Assembly (NCBI RefSeq): GCF_918741285.1
Contig: NZ_CAKKNC010000007.1
Location: forward strand, 124,001 to 188,000
Direction of reading: 5' to 3'
Source of the DNA: Sphingobium sp. CECT 9361
Lineage (GTDB): Bacteria; Pseudomonadota; Alphaproteobacteria; Sphingomonadales; Sphingomonadaceae
Length of the DNA stretch: 64,000 nucleotides
The notes under the pieces are model-generated. The model worked only from the letters and a program-made list of their open reading frames with translations. It was not told the DNA's origin and did no database searches. Both the position numbers and the translations under genes were made by a program. Positions 53,546 through 63,076 of the stretch are shown in pieces (within the stretch, counting starts at the first letter, position 1; every line of letters begins with the position of its first letter).

Positions 53546-56500
53546 TCAATAGTCCTTCGAATAGCGCACATTGACCGAAGTGCCGACCGCGCCGCCCGTC
53601 TGAGACAAGACGCTGAGCGCCTTCGACAATGCCACTTCCAGCTGCGTGGAGGCAAAGCCGCGCGCATCGGTGATGATCTCCACATAGACATTGTTGGTCA
53701 GATACTGCCCGGCGGCCAGCGAAGTGCCGCGCCCACTGGCCTTGTCCGCGCCCAATATCCGCAACCGGTCGATACCAGAGGCGCCTTGCAACTTGCCGAG
53801 CGGATTGAGCCCGCCGCCGCTGCCGCGCAAACCGTTGAGCGCGGCGGCCAACTGGATCGCCTGTGTTGGAGACAGGTTGGCGACATTGCTGCCGAACAGG
53901 ATGCGCGAAAGCACTTCGTCCTGCGGCAGGCTGGGTGTCGAGGTGAACCCGATCTGCGGGTTTTGTGCGGTCCCGGTGACATTCAGGATCGCGTTGACGT
54001 TCTCTACAGTGGTGCTGGCTGAAATGTTAATGGTGGGGTTCATCAGATCATTGCTGTTGAAGGTGATCCGGCCGCGATCGAGTTCGAAGCGCTTGCCCGA
54101 AAAGCTGTAGGTGCCGCGGATAACATCCAGCGACCCGGTAACACGCGGTGCAGCCGTCGTACCCGTGATGCGCAGATCGGTTTCCCATTCGGATTCCAGG
54201 CCCATGCCGGTCACGAATATCTGATTATCCGCCCGCACGCGGATGTTAAGCTTGAACAGGCTGGGCGCGGAGGCGGTCTGCGGCCGCGCTCCCGGCACAG
54301 GCAACGCTTCGCCCTTGCGACGGACGCCCTTGAGTTCCCGCACTTCTGCGCCGCCCTGCCGGATGATTTGATAGCGCAATTCGGGCAACGTCAGTTCGCC
54401 TGCGACCAGCGCGCCGTCCGCGGCACTGTTCGTCACTGCCAGATTGCCGCTGACCACCGTGCCCAAGGCATCGCTACGCGCCAGTCGTGCGCGGTCCAAG
54501 AGGATTTTGATATTCATGGGGAAGCCGTTTGCTGACGACAGGCTTACCGTGCCGCTCGCCTGAACCGTGCCTTCGCCGGCCCGTCCGCTGAATTGGCGGA
54601 TTTCCAGCCGGTCGTTGGTGAACCGCCCATCAAGGCGCATGTTCGTGACCTGCGTGCCGAAGGTTTCGTTTTCATAGGTCAGCGCATTGGCGCGAACGAG
54701 GCCGTTAAAGCGCGGATTGTCTGCCCGGCCGCTGAAGTCTGCCGCCACGGCGATGCCGCCGGTCAGTTGTTGATCCGCCTGTCCCGCCAGAGAGAACAGC
54801 ACGTCGGCTGGCCCATTGTAGCGAATGCCGCCACTCAAAGGTGCCGCCATAAGCCGCTCCATCCAGCTCCTCGAACCGGAGGGAGGTTGCATCGTCAGCA
54901 CCACGCGACCGAGCGCCGTGCCATTGCGGCGAATGAGTGCGCGGACATCCGCGCCGCTCGGCAACAGCTTGCCCTGCACGCTGATCGCTACAGGCTCCGA
55001 AACAGCGGTCAGGCTGGAACGGGTGAAGTTGCTGATCGCGAGTTGCGTCGTTGCGGTGGGGAAGGCGTTGCCCGTCTGTGCAAAGTCCAGCGTGCCGGTC
55101 GCCTTGCCGCCGATCCCGAGCCCCGGCGCGAAGATGTTGGCGATGGCGAGGTCGAAATCCTTCATCCGTGCCTGCAGGCTCGTCCGGTCGCCAAAGCGGC
55201 CCGCCATATCGACATTGCCCTGCGGTAGCACCAGCGTTGTCGGCTCCAGACGATAGCCGCCTGTCTCGCCGCGAATAATGGCAGGTTTGACCAACCGGAA
55301 GGCGATACGATCCGCCGTGCCTTTCAGGGCCACCGCGTAAAGATTGGGACGGAGCGCAGCGTTCATCGCGAGCGTGAAGGGTACGCCACTGCTGCCCGAT
55401 GCGACCAGTTGTGCCGTGCCGCGACCGCCGCGGTAGTTCACCTTACCGCGCGCCTGACGGACGACATAATCGCCATAGGCAGTGTTCGCCAGTTGGACGT
55501 CGGCCACCATCTGTGGCGTATCGTACAGCAGGATCGAGGCGTTCACGATGGCGCGCCCGATGACAATATTAAGATCGCCCGGCAATTTCGCATTGCTGGC
55601 AGTGGCCTTCACATCGACGCTTTGCGTTCCGCTGGCGTTGGCGAGTTGTACGGTTCCGGCAATGCCGGACCCGTTCAGGCGCAATTGCCCCATAAACGGT
55701 CCGGCGGCGGCCTGTTGCAGTGTGCCGGAAAAGTCGACACCTGCAAACCGTCCGCGCGTGATATCGATGGTGAGCGGACCGCGCGCCGTGCGGATAAGGA
55801 CATTGGCGAAGAAAGGCCCATAAGGGGAGCCGCCGGTCGCTTCCAGCCGATAGCCTGCCGCCTCGCCATTCAGCTTTGCCACAACGTCCGTGAGTTGCAC
55901 GCCGACATTGGGCCGCGCCGCGCGCAATACGGCTTGCGGACGGTCAACCGTTCCGCGCACCGTGAGCGCAAGCGGACCATATTGCCGGGAGCTGGCTGCC
56001 GCAACGAACGCCAATGTTCCATCGGCATTATAGCGGCCTGAACCGGACAGGATCGTGAAATTGGGTGCACCGCCCTTCAGGTCGGCAAGCGTGAATGCCC
56101 CCTCCGGCGTCATGCCGATCCGCCCCGAGAGCAGCGCATTGCCGCCGAGGAAATCGCGGACCGATGCCTTTTCCCACCGTGCCGTGCGTACGCCGAAGCG
56201 CCCGGACAGTCCGAAGCCGCCTTTGGCACCCGGCACCAGCTTTACGTCGGTCGTCAGGTTGACGATGCCCACGCCATCGATACGGTAATCGTTGACGCGC
56301 CCTTTCAGCGCACCGCGATACAGCCCATTGGGCAAGTCCGCGATCCCGATGGCGGTCGCATCGACCTTGTCGCTGTCGATCTTCAGATTGTCGCTGATGA
56401 GCTTGCCAGAGGCATAAGCGAAGTCGCCCTTCACGCGCAGGTTCTGAAGCAAACCACCGGCGGCTGCATTCAGGCCCGTTACGCGACGCGCCTGAGCATT

Positions 56501-57742
56501 CACGGGAATGCGGATACGGTCGGCGTCGATGACCGCGCGGCCCGATGCCCGCAATCCTTCGATCCCGGTTGCGTCGAAAGCGATCTGCGCTGCTGTCAGG
56601 TCGTAATCCATAAACGGCGTGGCGAACGGTCCGTCCAGCGTTACCGATGCGCGCACGTCGCGTCCGCGTACATTCTCCATGATCGCGCCGGGAGTTAGCA
56701 ACTGCGCGTCGATCTTCAACGCGCCGAAGCGACTGCTGGCTAGGTCAATCAGACCATTGGCCGTTGCCCGCAGCGCGCTCGACTGCATGGCAGCACGAAG
56801 CGTGACGCGCCGTTCGGCCAGCGTCGCGGTCATGTCGAGGGCGAGCGCAGGGGACGTTAGCCGCTGTACTGGCCCTTCCATGATGAGGCCGGGCTGCAAC
56901 GGCCCCTTGGCGGCGAACGTCCCGTTGCGGGCGTCCAGAGCAATATTTGCTATGTTGCCCTTGCGTGAGGTGGCGAGCAATTGCCCCTTCCATGCTTGCC
57001 AGCTTCCTTTGCCGTCCAGTCGTACGGTCAAAGCTTCGGTGAGGCCCGCCATGCTGGCGACCAGACCGCCTGCGGGGGCATTGAGCGTTCCCGCCATCGA
57101 CAGTCTGTTTTCGCTCGGCACTGCGTCCAGTGACGCGCGGAGACGGTCGCCACTGTCGGCGCGCGCGTCTGCGGTGATCTGTGCACGGCCATCGGCGATG
57201 TGCGTCGCGCCGTCGATAGAGGCGATGCGCCGTGCACCCGCGACACCGCGGGCAAGGATCAGCTTGTCGATCTTCAGCCGATCGATGTCGATGTCGAGAT
57301 CGGGCAGCAGCGGCGCGTTGGGATCGGTCGGCGTCTCATTGAACACCGGCGTCCGCGCGACAACGATCAGCGGCGAAGTCACGCTGCGCACATCGATGTG
57401 GCTACGCAGATACTGGAAGGGGCTCCACGCCACGCGGACTTCCGGGCTGACAGCGAACACGCCCTTGGTATCGCGCAGGATAAGGTCGTGAATGACCATG
57501 TCGCCATAGATGGACCCGTCGATTCGGCCCATGTCGATGGCCATTCCGGATTCCAGCTTCAGCGCCTGAATCTGGCTGACGAGAAAGCGTTTACCCGGTG
57601 ACGTGTTCAGCCCAAGCAGCAATAAGCCGATGAGCAAAACCAGTCCGATCAGGACTGCGCCAATGCCCAGCGCAACTTTACGAACCGGAAACCGGCGCTT
57701 TTCAGGCTGCGGGGCGGCCACGCTGGTGTCGTCTTCCGCCAT
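53546..57742 (-). CDS. tamB: Translocation and assembly module protein TamB
   Basis: 1398 residues. One N-terminal signal-anchor helix (VALGIGAVLIGLVLLIGLLL), a very long beta-helical AsmA-like middle composed of repeating strands, and the C-terminal DUF490/TamB domain (SLDVIRGTYSFSGKRFELDR, then GFTSTPSLPQDEVLSRILFG). TamB bridges inner and outer membranes and with TamA inserts outer-membrane proteins or moves phospholipids. The tamA stop and tamB start share one base (TGATG). Confidence 0.95.
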   Translation of the reverse strand: MAEDDTSVAAPQPEKRRFPVRKVALGIGAVLIGLVLLIGLLLLGLNTSPGKRFLVSQIQALKLESGMAIDMGRIDGSIYGDMVIHDLILRDTKGVFAVSPEVRVAWSPFQYLRSHIDVRSVTSPLIVVARTPVFNETPTDPNAPLLPDLDIDIDRLKIDKLILARGVAGARRIASIDGATHIADGRAQITADARADSGDRLRASLDAVPSENRLSMAGTLNAPAGGLVASMAGLTEALTVRLDGKGSWQAWKGQLLATSRKGNIANIALDARNGTFAAKGPLQPGLIMEGPVQRLTSPALALDMTATLAERRVTLRAAMQSSALRATANGLIDLASSRFGALKIDAQLLTPGAIMENVRGRDVRASVTLDGPFATPFMDYDLTAAQIAFDATGIEGLRASGRAVIDADRIRIPVNAQARRVTGLNAAAGGLLQNLRVKGDFAYASGKLISDNLKIDSDKVDATAIGIADLPNGLYRGALKGRVNDYRIDGVGIVNLTTDVKLVPGAKGGFGLSGRFGVRTARWEKASVRDFLGGNALLSGRIGMTPEGAFTLADLKGGAPNFTILSGSGRYNADGTLAFVAAASSRQYGPLALTVRGTVDRPQAVLRAARPNVGVQLTDVVAKLNGEAAGYRLEATGGSPYGPFFANVLIRTARGPLTIDITRGRFAGVDFSGTLQQAAAGPFMGQLRLNGSGIAGTVQLANASGTQSVDVKATASNAKLPGDLNIVIGRAIVNASILLYDTPQMVADVQLANTAYGDYVVRQARGKVNYRGGRGTAQLVASGSSGVPFTLAMNAALRPNLYAVALKGTADRIAFRLVKPAIIRGETGGYRLEPTTLVLPQGNVDMAGRFGDRTSLQARMKDFDLAIANIFAPGLGIGGKATGTLDFAQTGNAFPTATTQLAISNFTRSSLTAVSEPVAISVQGKLLPSGADVRALIRRNGTALGRVVLTMQPPSGSRSWMERLMAAPLSGGIRYNGPADVLFSLAGQADQQLTGGIAVAADFSGRADNPRFNGLVRANALTYENETFGTQVTNMRLDGRFTNDRLEIRQFSGRAGEGTVQASGTVSLSSANGFPMNIKILLDRARLARSDALGTVVSGNLAVTNSAADGALVAGELTLPELRYQIIRQGGAEVRELKGVRRKGEALPVPGARPQTASAPSLFKLNIRVRADNQIFVTGMGLESEWETDLRITGTTAAPRVTGSLDVIRGTYSFSGKRFELDRGRITFNSNDLMNPTINISASTTVENVNAILNVTGTAQNPQIGFTSTPSLPQDEVLSRILFGSNVANLSPTQAIQLAAALNGLRGSGGGLNPLGKLQGASGIDRLRILGADKASGRGTSLAAGQYLTNNVYVEIITDARGFASTQLEVALSKALSVLSQTGGAVGTSVNVRYSKDY

Positions 57743-59856
57743 CAGAATGCCTGCCCGATGCCGATATAGATTGCGACCTTCGACTCACCCGGTTGCCGGT
57801 TGAGCGGCATCGCTATGTCGGCGCGGAACGGCCCGAAATTGGTGTAGAAGCGGCCGCCGATGCCTGCGCCAAAGCGAATATTGGAAAAGCTGGGAGTCGA
57901 TCCTTCGTACACTTGACCTGCGTCAACAAACGGCACGATCCCGAAATTGCCGAAGCGATAGCGTGCCTCCAGTGCGAATTCGTTGACCGAGCGACCGCCG
58001 ATGGGATCGTTGTTCGCGTCCTTCGGGCCGAGCTGCTGGAAGCCGAAGCCGCGCACCGATCCGCCGCCGCCTGCGTAAAGGCGCCGTGACGGTGCAATGT
58101 CGTCGCGCGCTGCACCGGCAATCGTGCCGACCCGCGTGCGACCGGCAATCACCAGACTGTCGGAAACCGGATAATAACCCGACACGTCCAAACTGGCGCG
58201 CGCATAGGGCGACACGCCGCCTTGCAGTGAGGCCTCCGGAGAAATGCGCAAGTTTACGCGGAAGCCCTTGGTAGGATTGAGCAAATCGTCCGATCGGTCA
58301 TAGCCCAATTGCCCCGGCAGTGCGCCGATGAAATAGGTCAGCCGCTTGCTGTCCCCCGTATCCAGATTAAGGGTCGTTTCATTTGAGGCAAGAATTTCAA
58401 AGCCATAGGACCATGTCCACCGCTTCTGGAAGATGGGCGTCGAGACGCGCGAAATGCTGCCCGCAACGGTCGCGGTGAACGCTTCATAGGCTGCGTAGTC
58501 CTGCCGGTTAATCCCGATAGACGCCTGCACCGTACGGTCGCGCCTGCCTGCATTGGACCGACGGAAGGTGCCGGACACGCCCTGCTCCTGCGTTCCTGCG
58601 ATGACGTTGCCGATTAGCGCGCCTTCGGGCGGGAAGAGGTTGCGGTGTGTCCAGCTTGCTTCCGCGCGGAACCCCTGCCCCGTGCCATAACCTGCATCGC
58701 CCGCCAGCGTCCGCGCGGGTCCGGCGTCTTGCTCCACCTGCATATCGACATATTCGGTGCCGTCTGGCGCGATCTGCCCGGTGCGCACCGGTTCGACCGA
58801 TACGCTGGAGAACAGGCTGGTGGCGACCAAGGCGCGGCGCAGATCGTCGACCTTGCGGCTGTCATAGAGGTCGCCCTGGTCGAACCGCGCGATGACGCCG
58901 ATATGCTCCGCGTCGAAGGCTTGCTTGCCGCTGGTGGTGATCGTGCGGAAGGTGCTGCGCGGGCCGGTATCGACGGGCAAGGTATAGTCACCCGTCAGCG
59001 TCACGCCATCGAGCACGATGTCGCGCTCGCCCAGCTTGACGAAGGGATAGCCATTTTGCGGCAGGGTCAGGCTGACATTCGCCTCAGCCGCTTCCACCCG
59101 CACTGTCTCAATCGGATCGCCGGTCTTGAGCGGCAGGTTGTCACGAATCAGGTTGGGCGGCGTCGTGGGCTGCGCCGTAATGACGATTTCGCCGAGCGTA
59201 TATTGTTTGCCGGGCACCACGGTAACGACGGCTTTCAAGGCCCGGTTTGCTGGCCCACCATCCGCAGAGGCCGACTGCTCCAGGGAGCTAAGTGCCGTGC
59301 CATCATAATAGCCCGCCGAGCGCAGCAGCCGTAGAGCAAGCGCCTCATCCTCCCGCGCACGCGCCTGCACCATCGCTGCAGTGTCGGCTTTTCCATTGCC
59401 ATCTTCCAGCGCCGAAAGCGCTTTGAACTCATCCGCCAGCCCGGTATTTTCGAACCCTTCAACCGCGACGCTATAGCGCACGGAAGACGGCGTGTCGGTG
59501 GCCGCATCCGCCGCAACAGTCACTGGTACGACATCGAACCCTTCGAGCGGGGCGAGCGGTTGAGCCAGTTCGGTATCGACCGGCGTGGGTGTTACGGGAG
59601 GAAGTTCTGTAGCGCGTTCGGCAGGCGCGGACTGATCCATGAAGGTTTCGATGGACGTCAGCGGCGCGTTGGGATCTTCATCGACCTGAGGAAGCTGCGC
59701 CTCGAAACTCTTGTCGTCTATAATGTCAGGCGGCGTTTCGCTCGCGGGTGCGGTTGCTGCAGGTGCCTGCTGCGAAACCTGTGCGCTTATCGCATGAGGG
59801 AAAGTGCAAACCGCCGAAGCAATATAAAGCCCTTTAACGGCAGTCTTAACCCGCAT
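57742..59856 (-). CDS. tamA: Translocation and assembly module outer-membrane protein TamA (Omp85 family)
   Basis: 704 residues from ATG 59856 (MRVKTAVKGLYIASAVCTFP). Signal peptide ends HAISAQ. A proline/acidic linker (about 30-110) is followed by POTRA domains (YSVAVEGFENTGLADEFKAL; KQYTLGEIVITAQ; EHIGVIARFDQGDLYDSRKV). The C-terminal Omp85 barrel has the VRGF signature (GGSVRGFGFQQLGPKD) and ends IYIGIGQAF with terminal Phe, the insertion signal. Partner of tamB immediately downstream. Confidence 0.95.
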   Translation of the reverse strand: MRVKTAVKGLYIASAVCTFPHAISAQVSQQAPAATAPASETPPDIIDDKSFEAQLPQVDEDPNAPLTSIETFMDQSAPAERATELPPVTPTPVDTELAQPLAPLEGFDVVPVTVAADAATDTPSSVRYSVAVEGFENTGLADEFKALSALEDGNGKADTAAMVQARAREDEALALRLLRSAGYYDGTALSSLEQSASADGGPANRALKAVVTVVPGKQYTLGEIVITAQPTTPPNLIRDNLPLKTGDPIETVRVEAAEANVSLTLPQNGYPFVKLGERDIVLDGVTLTGDYTLPVDTGPRSTFRTITTSGKQAFDAEHIGVIARFDQGDLYDSRKVDDLRRALVATSLFSSVSVEPVRTGQIAPDGTEYVDMQVEQDAGPARTLAGDAGYGTGQGFRAEASWTHRNLFPPEGALIGNVIAGTQEQGVSGTFRRSNAGRRDRTVQASIGINRQDYAAYEAFTATVAGSISRVSTPIFQKRWTWSYGFEILASNETTLNLDTGDSKRLTYFIGALPGQLGYDRSDDLLNPTKGFRVNLRISPEASLQGGVSPYARASLDVSGYYPVSDSLVIAGRTRVGTIAGAARDDIAPSRRLYAGGGGSVRGFGFQQLGPKDANNDPIGGRSVNEFALEARYRFGNFGIVPFVDAGQVYEGSTPSFSNIRFGAGIGGRFYTNFGPFRADIAMPLNRQPGESKVAIYIGIGQAF

Positions 59857-60019
59857 AATTTCCGTCGAACCCCCTTGCCGATGCAATGCATCGGGTAGCG
59901 ATCCCAATGGCAATGCGGCAACAACACTCGACAAGAGACGCCTTGATAGCGGGATTGTTCCGCCATCAAGGAACCGAAGGGTCAAATATTTGAATTGGCT
60001 TGAATTTTGGAAAACGAGA

Positions 60020-61123
60020 TCAGGGGATTGCGGATGTCCCGGGGACAGGATCGGCCAAGGCCTCCTGCTTGCGCGCGCGCTGCTCCGTCATGATCTGCCA
60101 TCCTGTGACGAACAAAGCGCCGGCCATTGGCCCGACGACGATCCCGGTAAGACCGGCGATCTCGATCCCGCCCAATGTGGTCACCAACACCAGCCAGTCT
60201 GGAATACCAGCATCGCGCCCAACCAGCATGGGTCGCAGGAGATTGTCGGCCAGGCCGATCACCACCACGCCTGACGCGATGACGACGACGGCCTGCCATA
60301 TCGCGCCGGTCGCGAACAGATAGACCGCCACCGGCGCCCAGATAATCGCAGGGCCAATGGCGGGCAACAATGCTGCGATAGCCATCAACATGCCCCAAAG
60401 CAGCGCGGCGGGCAGTCCGACGATCCAGAACGTCACCGCGCCAAGCGCACCCTGCGCCAACGCCACAAGACCCGAGCCTTTAAGGGTGGCACGCACCACG
60501 GCGCAGAATTTCTCCGCCAATCGATCGGCAATGGAGGGGTTCAGCGGCAGCGCCCGAACAATGGTTGGCCCCAGCCGGTCGCCATCGCGCAACAGGAAGA
60601 AAGTGACGTACAATCCCACCGCAAAGGCCAGCAGAAATGCGGCCGCATTGGCCCCGATTGACAGCGCCTGACGCGCAATCATACTGACGCTGTTGCTGAC
60701 TGCCTGAGAGATCCGGGCCTGCGCCATTTCGAAGCTGCCAAAGCCGGAGGTATCCAGCATGCGCCGTAGACGGAGCGGCAGGGCATCGCGTACCTGCTGG
60801 AAATAGGATGCAAAATTGATTTGTCCACTGCGCATCTGTTCATAGACGCCTGCCGCCTGATCGACCACCAGACTGGCGATGATCAATGCCGGGATGACCA
60901 CCGCTACAGTGATGATCAACAAGGTCAGGGCCGCCGCCATATTCCGTCGGTCCGGCCACCGTTCCAGCAATATCTGAAACAGCGGCTGGAACAGCAATGC
61001 TGCAAGCAAGGCCCAAAACAGCGCACCGAGATATGGCGTGACGATCCACAAAAGGCCGAGCGAAGCGAGGGCAAGGAACAGCACGAAACCGCCATTTTCC
61101 ACGCGCTGTCTGGCAATAGGCAT
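60020..61123 (-). CDS. AI-2E family permease
   Basis: 367 residues from ATG 61123 (an in-frame TTG at 61138 is less likely). Eight or so membrane helices; family blocks are FLALASLGLLWIVTPYLGAL, ALPLRLRRMLDTS, LPAIGPAIIWAPVAVYLFATG and NLLRPMLVGRDAGIPDWLVL. These proteins are named after TqsA but transported substrates are mostly unknown (quorum signal, sodium/proton or lipid-linked roles). It lies 163 bp from tamA and 114 bp from glmS on the same strand. Confidence 0.93.
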   Translation of the reverse strand: MPIARQRVENGGFVLFLALASLGLLWIVTPYLGALFWALLAALLFQPLFQILLERWPDRRNMAAALTLLIITVAVVIPALIIASLVVDQAAGVYEQMRSGQINFASYFQQVRDALPLRLRRMLDTSGFGSFEMAQARISQAVSNSVSMIARQALSIGANAAAFLLAFAVGLYVTFFLLRDGDRLGPTIVRALPLNPSIADRLAEKFCAVVRATLKGSGLVALAQGALGAVTFWIVGLPAALLWGMLMAIAALLPAIGPAIIWAPVAVYLFATGAIWQAVVVIASGVVVIGLADNLLRPMLVGRDAGIPDWLVLVTTLGGIEIAGLTGIVVGPMAGALFVTGWQIMTEQRARKQEALADPVPGTSAIP

Positions 61124-61251
61124 CTCGGTCGCTTTCAAAAGATCGGGGTATTGCCACGGCGGCAGACGGGAATGCTAAACCCCCATGACCGGGATCGGTT
61201 GCGGCTTCGGACGATATAATCGTCCAGCACCGCCCCGGCCTGCGGGCTTTC

Positions 61252-63075
61252 TTACTCCACCGTAACGGATTTTGCCAGATTGCGCGGTTGATCGACATCC
61301 GTGCCTTTCAGCACCGCAACATGATAAGCCAGCAACTGCACCGGCACCGCATAGACCAAAGGCGCGATCAACGGATGCACCTTGGGCATTTCAATGGTGG
61401 CCATGCAGTTATCACCAGCCTCTGCAATGCCTTCCGCGTCCGAAATAAGGACCACCTTGCCGCCGCGGGCCTGCACTTCCTGCATGTTGCTGACAGTCTT
61501 CTCGAACAATGGCCCTGACGGCGCGATCACTATCACCGGCACGGCATCGTCGATCAGTGCGATGGGGCCATGCTTCATTTCCCCGGCCGCATAGCCTTCG
61601 GCATGGATGTAGCTGATTTCCTTAAGCTTCAGCGCACCTTCCAGTGCCATCGGATAGTCCGGACCGCGTCCCAGATACAGCACGTCGCGCGCCGGGGCGA
61701 TCAGATGCGCCATCGCTTCGATCTCGGCATCGTGGCCCAGCGCTTCGTTCATCGCGGCGGGCGCTTCGGACAGGTGCCAGACGATCTCGGCTTCCTCTTC
61801 CGGCGTCAACCGCCCTGCCGCTCGCGCCAGATTGGCGGCCAGCGCGGCCAGCACAGCCAGTTGGCACGTAAACGCCTTGGTCGATGCCACACCGATTTCC
61901 GGTCCCGCATGGGTGGGGAGCAGCAAGTCCGCCTCCCGCGCCATCGAACTGGTCGGCACATTTACGACGACGGCTATGATCTGCCCCTGCGACCGGGCAT
62001 GGCGCAACGCAGCGAGCGTGTCCGCCGTTTCGCCCGACTGGCTGATAAACAGCGCGAGCCCGCCCTTTTCCAGCACCGGATCGCGATAGCGGAACTCGCT
62101 CGCCACATCGATATCGACGGGGATGCGCGCAAATTTCTCGAACCAGTATTTCGCAACCATTCCGGCATAAAAGCTCGTGCCACATGCTACGATGGTGATC
62201 CGCTTCACCCCACCCAGATCGAAATCCATGTCGGGCAAGGCCACCTGATTTTCCATTCGACGCAGATAGGACCTGAGCGTCTGCGCGACGACGACCGGCT
62301 GCTCGTAAATTTCCTTCTGCATGAAATGGCGATGATTGCCCTTGTCGATCATCGCGCCGGACACGCCGGAAATCGTGATAGGGCGTTCGACAGGCTGATC
62401 GTCCTTGTCGAAAATCTCCGCGCCATCCTTGGTGATGACCACCCAGTCGCCTTCGTCCAGATAGGCGATACGCTGCGTCAAGGGCGCCAGCGCCAGTGCG
62501 TCCGACCCAAGATAGGTCTCGCCATCGCCATAGCCGACCACAAGCGGCGAACCCAGCCGCGCGCCGATCAGCAGATCGGGATAGCTGCGGAACAGGATCG
62601 CGAGCGCGAAGGCACCATGCAGGCGCGGCAGCACCTGCGCCACGGCATCGCGCGGGTCCAGCCCCTGCTCGACCTTCTCACTGATCAGATGCGCGACGAC
62701 TTCGGTATCGGTCTCGCTGTCGAAATGCCGCCCGCGCGCAATCAGTTCATCGCGCAGGCTCTTGAAGTTCTCGATAATGCCATTGTGGACGAGCGCGACT
62801 TCGCCGGTCGCATGGGGATGCGCGTTGCTCGTGGTCGGCGCGCCATGCGTCGCCCAGCGGGTATGCGCGATCCCAGTCGTTCCCGGCAAAGGCTCGTCGC
62901 GCAGTTCGCGGACAAGGTTCAGCAGCTTCCCCTCGGCCCGTCGCCGCTCGATGGCGCCATCATGGATCGTCGCGACCCCCGCGCTGTCGTAGCCGCGATA
63001 TTCCAGCCGTTTGAGCCCGTCCACAAGCCGGTCGGAAACTTCCGCAGCGCCAACAATGCCGATTATGCCACACAT
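61252..63075 (-). CDS. glmS: Glutamine-fructose-6-phosphate aminotransferase
   Basis: 607 residues. N-terminal glutaminase with nucleophile Cys2 (MCGIIGIVG), HTRWATHGAP and NGIIENF; C-terminal two SIS isomerase domains with ACGTSFYAGMVAKYW, FISQSGETADTLAAL and the end DQPRNLAKSVTVE. It makes glucosamine-6-phosphate, the first step to peptidoglycan, LPS and other amino-sugars. It starts one base after the glmU stop, so glmU-glmS form one operon. Confidence 0.97.
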   Translation of the reverse strand: MCGIIGIVGAAEVSDRLVDGLKRLEYRGYDSAGVATIHDGAIERRRAEGKLLNLVRELRDEPLPGTTGIAHTRWATHGAPTTSNAHPHATGEVALVHNGIIENFKSLRDELIARGRHFDSETDTEVVAHLISEKVEQGLDPRDAVAQVLPRLHGAFALAILFRSYPDLLIGARLGSPLVVGYGDGETYLGSDALALAPLTQRIAYLDEGDWVVITKDGAEIFDKDDQPVERPITISGVSGAMIDKGNHRHFMQKEIYEQPVVVAQTLRSYLRRMENQVALPDMDFDLGGVKRITIVACGTSFYAGMVAKYWFEKFARIPVDIDVASEFRYRDPVLEKGGLALFISQSGETADTLAALRHARSQGQIIAVVVNVPTSSMAREADLLLPTHAGPEIGVASTKAFTCQLAVLAALAANLARAAGRLTPEEEAEIVWHLSEAPAAMNEALGHDAEIEAMAHLIAPARDVLYLGRGPDYPMALEGALKLKEISYIHAEGYAAGEMKHGPIALIDDAVPVIVIAPSGPLFEKTVSNMQEVQARGGKVVLISDAEGIAEAGDNCMATIEMPKVHPLIAPLVYAVPVQLLAYHVAVLKGTDVDQPRNLAKSVTVE

Positions 63076-63076
63076 A